Shown here: one piece after another, positions 58,903 to 64,000 of the stretch
Position numbering within the stretch: the first letter of the stretch is position 1
Layout: each line of letters starts with the position of its first letter
Assembly: GCF_965222285.1 (NCBI RefSeq)
Contig: NZ_OZ244942.1
Span: forward strand, 3,348,001 to 3,412,000
Origin: Tepidicaulis sp002389665
GTDB taxonomy: Bacteria; Pseudomonadota; Alphaproteobacteria; Parvibaculales; Parvibaculaceae
DNA: 64,000 bases
Direction of reading: 5' to 3'
The notes under the pieces: model-generated
Databases searched by the model: none
What the model was told of the DNA's origin: nothing
The model's input: the letters and a program-made list of their open reading frames with translations, nothing else
Made by a program: the position numbers and the translations under genes

Positions 58903-59589
58903 TCAGCGGCAATAGCCCCAGCCGCTCAACTCGAAATGGAAATGGTCTTTGTGCCGGTCGTTGTAGTCGGGGCCGAGCACCCCGCCGAAAAGCCCGCAGG
59001 CCCCTTCATGAACGCGGGCGAGAAACTCTCCTTCCGGCGTTTCCTTGCCCCAGTCTTCCAGCACGGTGATCCGCCGCCCGTCTCTCAGCTCGAACCCCGC
59101 CACATCGATCGCTGCGGCGCTGGCATGTTTCGAGCGCCGGCCTTCTTCGGCATTATTGACGTTGCGGCAGGAATAGGTGCCGTAATGCAAAACGCGTTTG
59201 ACCTGGCTTGAAAGAACCTCTTCGGCGGCGGGCATCACCTCATGGCGCTCCCAGAGAAGCAGCGAGACCATGGCCGGGCAGGCAAGGCGCACGCCGCCGC
59301 CGTAATTCAGCTTGCCTTGAAGGAGCCGCAGCGCATGAAGCGCGCCGCAGCCTTCCCGTTTGGAAATGATGGCGTCATGGGCATAGGAAATTCCGTCCTT
59401 ACGCGCCGCCTCCTTCTCCATCACCGCGCGGCAGGCCGCCGGATCGCCCGCAATCCAGCGCTGTTTCAAAGGCGTTGCGAAGGTGGGCTCATGGGAAAGT
59501 TCGAGCGGGGCGAAGGGATTGTAAGGGGCGGGCAGGTTCCAGAGAACGAGAGCGCAGAACCCGGCCACGCCCAGCAGGACACCGAGCAT
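58903..59589 (-). CDS. Extensin-like family protein
   Basis: The 228-residue protein has one N-terminal hydrophobic helix (VLLGVAGFCALVLWNL) and the extensin-like C-terminal (M15-peptidase-like) domain: CPAMVSLLLWERHEV, the metal site SKHASAAAIDVAGF (SxHxxxxAxD) and HKDHFHFEL. These proteins resemble DD-carboxypeptidases of the VanY fold and may trim peptidoglycan; many lack demonstrated activity. Disulfide-capable cysteines (ACRAV, GCGAL, YSCRNV, ACGLF) are present. It lies between the SNase and DUF1674 genes. Confidence 0.85.
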   Translation of the reverse strand: MLGVLLGVAGFCALVLWNLPAPYNPFAPLELSHEPTFATPLKQRWIAGDPAACRAVMEKEAARKDGISYAHDAIISKREGCGALHALRLLQGKLNYGGGVRLACPAMVSLLLWERHEVMPAAEEVLSSQVKRVLHYGTYSCRNVNNAEEGRRSKHASAAAIDVAGFELRDGRRITVLEDWGKETPEGEFLARVHEGACGLFGGVLGPDYNDRHKDHFHFELSGWGYCR

Positions 59590-59620
59590 GAGCGCTGCCG
59601 TGGCAAACCGGGTCGGGCGT

Positions 59621-59857
59621 TCAGAAATCGCTCAGGATCCCTTTCTTTTCCCAGTCCCCGTAGCGGGTCGGCTCCGGCCCGTCCTGGCCGCCAAGCTCGC
59701 GCGGACGCGCCGCCTCCTGCGCTGCGCGTTCGGCGCGGCGCGCATCGGCTTCCGCAAGCGCCCGCTGAGCCGCGGGCGGCAAAAGCTTGCGTCTTTCTTC
59801 TTCCGAAAGCGGGGCCTCTTCGGGCGCGCCCGTCTCTGTCTCGCTTGAATTGCTCAT
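59621..59857 (-). CDS. DUF1674/SDHAF4-like protein
   Basis: The 78-residue protein ends with the family signature RELGGQDGPEPTRYGDWEKK and SDF, the mark of DUF1674, the bacterial counterpart of succinate dehydrogenase assembly factor 4 that helps flavinylated SdhA. The N-terminal part is a charged alanine-rich helix. ATG 59857 follows GGAG by five bases. It is divergent from htpX and precedes an extensin-like gene. The SDHAF4 role is an inference from the mitochondrial homologue. Confidence 0.85.
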   Translation of the reverse strand: MSNSSETETGAPEEAPLSEEERRKLLPPAAQRALAEADARRAERAAQEAARPRELGGQDGPEPTRYGDWEKKGILSDF

Positions 59858-59984
59858 CACGCTCCAACATATAGAAAGATGCCCCAGCGGCGTCCAGCTT
59901 CCTATCGGCGTTCTGCCGGAGAAGGCAAGCGTCGGGTAAGAATCGGGCAAAAAGAAGAACGCTTATCGGATAGAGGTCCGGCAA

Positions 59985-60851
59985 ATGAATATGGTCAAAA
60001 CGGGCATGCTGCTTGCCGCCATGACGGCACTTTTCATGGGGATCGGCTTCATGCTGGGCGGCGAGGCAGGCATGCTTCTCGCGCTGCTCCTTGCCGGCGG
60101 CATGAACCTCTTTGCCTATTGGAATTCCGACAAGATGGTGCTGCGCATGTATGGCGCGCGCGAGGTGGACGAGGCCGCCGCGCCGGAATTCGTGCGCATC
60201 GTCCGCCAGCTTGCCGCCAATGCAGACCTTCCCATGCCGCGCACCTTCATCATCGAGACCGACCAGCCGAACGCTTTTGCCACAGGCCGCAATCCGGAAA
60301 ACGCCGCCGTCGCCGCCACCACCGGGCTCATCCGGATGCTTGAGCCCGAAGAGCTTGCCGGCGTCATGGCCCATGAGCTTGCCCATATCAAGAACCGCGA
60401 CACGCTGATCATGACCGTGACGGCAACCATCGCCGGGGCGATTTCCATGTTGGCGAATTTCGCGCTCTTTTTCGGCGGCAGCCGCAACAACCCGCTCGGC
60501 ATTGTCGGTGTCATCTTGATGATGATCCTCGCTCCGCTCGCCGCCGCCCTCGTGCAAATGGCGATCTCGCGCACCCGCGAATATTCCGCCGATGCAGGCG
60601 GCGCGGAAATTTGCGGACGCCCGCAATGGCTCGCCTCGGCTTTGAAAAAGATCGAGCAGGGCGCTTCCCGCATCGACAATGAACCGGCCGAGAGCAATCC
60701 CGCCACTGCCCATATGTTCATCATCAACCCGCTGCATGCCCATAAGCGCGACAGCCTTTTTTCGACGCACCCGGCCACGGCGAACCGCGTGGCAAAGCTG
60801 ATGGAAATGGCCGGGCTCGGCACAAGCGCGCCCAAACGTCCCTGGGGCTGA
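59985..60851 (+). CDS. htpX: Zinc metalloprotease HtpX
   Basis: The 288-residue inner-membrane M48 protease degrades misfolded membrane proteins. The zinc site HELAH is at 130-134 with the third ligand in the SADAGGAEI region; two N-terminal helices and a pair after the HELAH region give the usual topology, and PNAFATGRNPENAAVA is typical. GAGG precedes the ATG. It is close to rsmB, as commonly seen in alphaproteobacteria, with one GNAT gene inverted in between. Confidence 0.93.
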   Translation: MNMVKTGMLLAAMTALFMGIGFMLGGEAGMLLALLLAGGMNLFAYWNSDKMVLRMYGAREVDEAAAPEFVRIVRQLAANADLPMPRTFIIETDQPNAFATGRNPENAAVAATTGLIRMLEPEELAGVMAHELAHIKNRDTLIMTVTATIAGAISMLANFALFFGGSRNNPLGIVGVILMMILAPLAAALVQMAISRTREYSADAGGAEICGRPQWLASALKKIEQGASRIDNEPAESNPATAHMFIINPLHAHKRDSLFSTHPATANRVAKLMEMAGLGTSAPKRPWG

Positions 60852-60868
60852 ATGAGAGGCGGGGCGGC

Positions 60869-61414
60869 TTAAAGCGCCTGCCAGTCTTTCCGGCTCATGG
60901 CATAGATGAGAAAATCCGTGCCGCCCACATCGATGGAGCGGGCCTCACGTTCACCGAGCTTTTCGGCAACGCGGCGTGAGGCGGCGTTTTCCGGATGGAT
61001 GATCGAACAGATCTCATCGGGCCCCAGCGCCCGGAAGGCCATGTCCCGGCAGGCGCGCGCCCCCTCGCTCGCATAGCCCTTGCCCCAATGGGTTTTGTCG
61101 ATGAACCAGGAAAGTTCGAGCCCCGGCCAGCCATCCGGATACCAAAGCCCGAGCCGGCCGAGAAACGCGCCGCTTGCTTTTTCTTCCACCGCCCAAAGCC
61201 CGTAGCCGCGTAAATGCCAATGGCCGATCATCAAAGCGATGACGGACCAGCTTTCATCCGCGCTCACCGCGCCGCCGATCATATAGCGCATCATATCGGG
61301 ATCGGCATGAAGGCGGGCAAGCGGAGCAACATCTTCCGCCCGCCACTGGCGAAGACGCAGGCGCTCGGTTTCAAAGGAAAGCGGAAGAGAGGCGTTGGAA
61401 ACGGCAACAGACAT
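60869..61414 (-). CDS. GNAT acetyltransferase (RimJ/RimL-like)
   Basis: The 181-residue protein is a GNAT: FETERLRLRQWRAEDVAPLARLHADPDMMRYMIGG, the acetyl-CoA loop HWGKGYASEG (R/Q-x-x-G-x-G/A form) and HPENAASRRVAEKLG. RimJ-like relatives acetylate N-terminal residues of ribosomal proteins, but others modify small molecules. The gene is inverted between htpX and rsmB. Confidence 0.87.
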   Translation of the reverse strand: MSVAVSNASLPLSFETERLRLRQWRAEDVAPLARLHADPDMMRYMIGGAVSADESWSVIALMIGHWHLRGYGLWAVEEKASGAFLGRLGLWYPDGWPGLELSWFIDKTHWGKGYASEGARACRDMAFRALGPDEICSIIHPENAASRRVAEKLGEREARSIDVGGTDFLIYAMSRKDWQAL

Positions 61415-61623
61415 GGGGAAAAGGTTTTCAGAAAAGCGTATCTATTTTCTTATCCCTTCCGATTTTCCCGCCTGAAGGTGGACTGGCCAAGTCACGTAGC
61501 GGTGATCGCAGAGGGGTCCATCTGCTTACAGACGAATTAAAGGGAAGGTGAACCCCGCCAATGCCCCCTTGGCCTGCGCCCTGCCATATGCTCTAACCGC
61601 GCTCAGAAACGAGTGAGAGCGCC

Positions 61624-62991
61624 ATGACGGACAAACCCGGCAAGAAGAACCAAAAGTCCCCGGCTCCGGTCAAATCCCGCCAGACAAGCGGGGTGCCCGC
61701 GCGCGTCGCCGCCCATGAGCTGATCGCAAGGGTGCTTTTCGACCGGATCTCGCTGGATGAGGCGCTCCTTGCCTGCGAGCCCATGCTGGGCGCGCTCGAA
61801 ACGAGAGACCGCGCTTTTGCCCGCGCCATTGCCGCCACCAGCCTGCGCCGGCTCGGCCAGATCGAGGCGCTTTTGACAAAGTTTCTCGACAAGCCGCTGC
61901 CGGAGCGGGCCAAGCGCGGGGGGGTCATTTTGGTCGCCGCTGCCGCCGAGCTCCTTTTTCTCGGTGTCAAACCCCATGCGGCGGTCAATGCCGCCGTTGG
62001 CGCCGCCGCGCTCGATCACAAGACGCGCCCGCTCAAAAATCTCGTCAATGCCATTGCCCGGCGCATCGACCGGGAGGGCAAAGAAATTGTGGAAGGCCAA
62101 GACGCGGAAAAGCTGAATACCCCCGCCTGGGCCTGGGAAAGCTGGCAGCGCGCTTACGGGGAAGAGACCGCGCGCGCCATTGCAAGCGCGCATCTGAAAG
62201 AGCCGCCGCTCGATTTTTCGGTAAAGGAAGACGCCAAAGGCTGGGCCGCGCGGCTGGAGGGCACGGTTCTGCCGACGGGCAGCGTGCGCCTTGCCAAAAC
62301 CGCCGCGGTTGAAAAACTGCCCGGCTTTAAAGCGGGCGGCTGGTGGGTGCAGGATGCCGCCGCGGCGCTACCCGCCAAAATGCTGGGCGATGTAAAAGGC
62401 AAAGACGTGCTCGATCTATGCGCCGCACCCGGCGGCAAGACCGCCCAGCTTGCCGCGGCAGGTGCCCATGTGACCGCGCTCGATAAATCGGCAAGCCGCC
62501 TTGCCCGCATCCGTGAAAACCTGAAACGCCTTTCCCTTGAGGCCGACCTTGTGAGTGCGGACGCCTTGCGCTGGAAACCGGAGCGCAGCTACCCGCTTAT
62601 TCTGCTCGATGCTCCCTGCTCGGCGACGGGCACCGCAAGGCGTCACCCGGATGTGCTGCATCTGAAAAGCGCCGAAGACATCGCCAAACTTGCCGATCTG
62701 CAATTCCGCCTCCTAAGCAAGGCACTCGGCTTCCTCGCCCCCGGCGGCACGCTCATCTATTGCACCTGCTCGCTGGAAGAAGCCGAAGGCCCGGCGCAGA
62801 TCGAAAAGCTGCTGCGCAACCGCAAGGACATTGCCCGCCTGCCCATTGCGCCCGGCGAGCTTGGCGAAGACGCGGATGCCCTGGCCCCGCTCATCACGGC
62901 GCAGGGCGATCTGCGCACCCTGCCCGCCCATTTCGAAAGCCTTGGCGGGCTTGACGGCTTTTATGCCGCCAGGCTTCAAAAGCTAGCCTAA
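61624..62991 (+). CDS. rsmB: 16S rRNA (cytosine-C5)-methyltransferase RsmB
   Basis: The 455-residue enzyme has an N-terminal NusB-like helical domain (about 25-165) and a C-terminal Rossmann methyltransferase with VLDLCAAPGGKTAQLAAAG as the SAM loop, DAPCSATGTARRHPDV with the first catalytic cysteine and YCTCSLEEAEG with the second. It methylates C967 of 16S rRNA. The ATG has no strong ribosome site. Downstream lies dps and then rpe. Confidence 0.93.
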   Translation: MTDKPGKKNQKSPAPVKSRQTSGVPARVAAHELIARVLFDRISLDEALLACEPMLGALETRDRAFARAIAATSLRRLGQIEALLTKFLDKPLPERAKRGGVILVAAAAELLFLGVKPHAAVNAAVGAAALDHKTRPLKNLVNAIARRIDREGKEIVEGQDAEKLNTPAWAWESWQRAYGEETARAIASAHLKEPPLDFSVKEDAKGWAARLEGTVLPTGSVRLAKTAAVEKLPGFKAGGWWVQDAAAALPAKMLGDVKGKDVLDLCAAPGGKTAQLAAAGAHVTALDKSASRLARIRENLKRLSLEADLVSADALRWKPERSYPLILLDAPCSATGTARRHPDVLHLKSAEDIAKLADLQFRLLSKALGFLAPGGTLIYCTCSLEEAEGPAQIEKLLRNRKDIARLPIAPGELGEDADALAPLITAQGDLRTLPAHFESLGGLDGFYAARLQKLA

Positions 62992-63121
62992 GATACTGAT
63001 TTTATTGGGGAACAAGGTTTCTTTAGAAGCGTTCTTGCTTGTGAATGATCCAGTCACTTCCGGCCCCGGGGCACTCTCCTCCCGCCCCTGGCAGGCCGGC
63101 AAGAAGATGAAGGAGAACGTC

Positions 63122-63631
63122 ATGAGTAAGGTTGCTGCCCTGAAAGAAAGCCCCCGCGAATCCCATATTCATACCGGCATCAAGGATGAAGAACGCAAGA
63201 AGCTCGCCGATGCGCTGGGCGGCGTTCTGGCCGATACCTGGGTGCTGCTCGTCAAGACCCAGGGCTTCCACTGGAATGTGGTCGGCCCGCATTTCTACGG
63301 CCTCCACAAGCTCACCGAAGAGCATTACGAGGATCTTTTCGCCGCTCTCGACGATTTGGGGGAACGGATCCGCGCGCTCGGCCATTTCGCGCCGCAGAGC
63401 CTGTCCGAGGTTTCCGAGCTTTCCTCCATCAAGGAGCAGGAAAACCCGGCCGCGGCGGACAAAATGATCCACCAGCTCATCGACAATCACGAGAAAATCG
63501 TGCGCCGGCTGCGCAATGCCGCCGAACATGCCGACAGCGCCGGCGACAAGGCGACGGACGACCTCCTCACCCAGCGCCTCGAAAAGCACGAAGAAGCGAT
63601 CTGGATGCTGCGCGCGATCGTCAGTGAATAA
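63122..63631 (+). CDS. dps: Dps-type DNA-protection/ferritin-like protein
   Basis: The 169-residue four-helix protein stores iron and shields DNA under oxidative stress. TQGFHWNVVGPHFYGLHKLTEEHYEDLFAALDDLGERI contains the shared-subunit ferroxidase ligands (the His of FHWNV and acidic residues D/E in the following helix). The start is ATG 63122 behind AAGGAG; ATG 63107 is a less likely alternative. A terminator follows after 31 bases, before rpe. Confidence 0.9.
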   Translation: MSKVAALKESPRESHIHTGIKDEERKKLADALGGVLADTWVLLVKTQGFHWNVVGPHFYGLHKLTEEHYEDLFAALDDLGERIRALGHFAPQSLSEVSELSSIKEQENPAAADKMIHQLIDNHEKIVRRLRNAAEHADSAGDKATDDLLTQRLEKHEEAIWMLRAIVSE

Positions 63632-63662
63632 CCTCACCCCCTGAAACGCGCTCAGCGCTTCC

Positions 63663-63699
63663 GGGCGGCGCCTCTCCTTCTCGGCGCCGCCCGTTTTTT
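63663..63699 (+). terminator. Rho-independent terminator of dps
   Basis: GGGCGGCGCC and GGCGCCGCCC pair perfectly around a ten-base loop and are followed by T6. Confidence 0.88.
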
Positions 63700-63847
63700 G
63701 TCTGAAGGCTCCGCTTTTTGTCTGAAGATTACGGCCGATGACCGGCAGGCACAGGCCCCGGCCCTTGCGCCAAGTTTGCTTGCGCGCCCGGAATCGCGCT
63801 GTTAAGCATGGACCTTAAGAGAAAGACCCCTTAGGCAGCACGAGTAA

Positions 63848-64000
63848 ATGAGCCAGAGCATCAAGATCGCCCCGTCCATCCTGTCCGCCGATTTCGCCCG
63901 TCTGGGTGAGGAAGTGCGGGCCATCGACGAGGCCGGCGCCGATTACATCCATGTCGATGTCATGGACGGGCATTTCGTCCCCAACATCACGATCGGCCCG
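63848..64000 (+). CDS. rpe: Ribulose-phosphate 3-epimerase, 5' part
   Basis: The first 51 codons are visible before the window ends. IAPSILSADFARLGEEV and HVDVMDGHFVPNITIGP are the Rpe signatures; the His and Asp of HVDVMDGHF bind the metal and act in epimerisation of ribulose-5-phosphate to xylulose-5-phosphate. The ATG at 63848 is fixed by homology; the upstream ribosome site is weak. Confidence 0.93.
   Translation, partial: MSQSIKIAPSILSADFARLGEEVRAIDEAGADYIHVDVMDGHFVPNITIGP

Noticed and set aside
59466..60770. 434-codon leftward ORF across htpX
   Set aside because: htpX on the other strand has an intact HELAH site and normal length; the antisense frame mixes several genes.
1..64000. CRISPR arrays, prophage, complete transposons, rRNA
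   Set aside because: No regularly spaced repeats, phage structural genes, intact insertion sequence or rRNA segments were seen on either strand.

Overview
The window is GC-rich (low sixties per cent by eye) and looks like the chromosome of an alphaproteobacterium of the Parvibaculum/Rhodobiaceae/Hyphomonas kind. The evidence is the gene order hemC-hemD-mitofilin-like-hemY divergent from tsaD, followed by gpsA-YciI-EVE, an SDHAF4/DUF1674 gene, rsmB close to rpe, and abundant fatty-acid/CoA enzymes, SDRs and TetR regulators. It also carries the DUF1302/DUF1329/YCF48 envelope cluster and a beta-helix/diheme-cytochrome pair of the type first noted in Hyphomonas. This placement is inference from gene content, not from a marker phylogeny.

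Region 1-4253 is different in character. It holds the 3' end of an archaeal-type (type II) GAPDH, an ATP-grasp-like gene coupled to it through a 26-codon ORF, a zinc alcohol dehydrogenase broken by two compensating frameshifts, a DUF302 gene, and a junction where an IS21-type end interrupts a secreted-protein gene and is itself fused to a TraK-like fragment. I read it as decayed plasmid or island DNA joined to the core chromosome at about 4.25 kb.

Region 4.5-14.5 kb holds a membrane miniprotein, a degenerate GGDEF/EAL-like protein, a secreted glucose/sorbosone-dehydrogenase-like beta-propeller with an SDR, enoyl-CoA hydratases, two acyl-CoA dehydrogenases and an SDR-TetR unit with a perfect palindromic operator. 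Region 14.7-20.2 kb is the envelope cluster DUF1302-DUF1329-YCF48, without the MMPL/RND pump gene that usually completes it. Region 20.5-23.7 kb is a TetR gene divergent from the beta-helix protein and SO2930-type diheme cytochrome pair. Region 23.7-27.0 kb has an A+T-richer lipoprotein gene and a copper-type operon (DUF2946, Met/His-rich outer-membrane protein, PCu(A)C).

Region 27-36 kb is mixed: SDR, flavin monooxygenase, YghU-type GST, TetR with a clear promoter and two operator copies, Tag glycosylase, tRNA-Thr(CGT), an AraC-type regulator, an orphan ClpP, and a photolyase of the PhrB/CryPro type whose 3' end has apparently been fused by deletion to a convergent DUF2256 gene. Region 36-46 kb is haem and tRNA-modification housekeeping, with a 36-residue membrane protein at 42.8 kb and a cold-shock gene. 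Region 46-64 kb carries a Rieske protein, creatininase, a class III CoA-transferase, a PAS-GGDEF-EAL protein, acetyl-CoA synthetase, a metallo-beta-lactamase-fold enzyme probably starting at CTG, a porin, a NIT-domain chemoreceptor, SNase, an extensin-like protein, DUF1674, HtpX, RsmB, Dps and the 5' end of rpe.

Functionally the window suggests a heterotroph that degrades lipids or other hydrophobic substrates, with many ligand-responsive TetR switches next to their enzymes. No CRISPR array, phage or complete transposon is visible.
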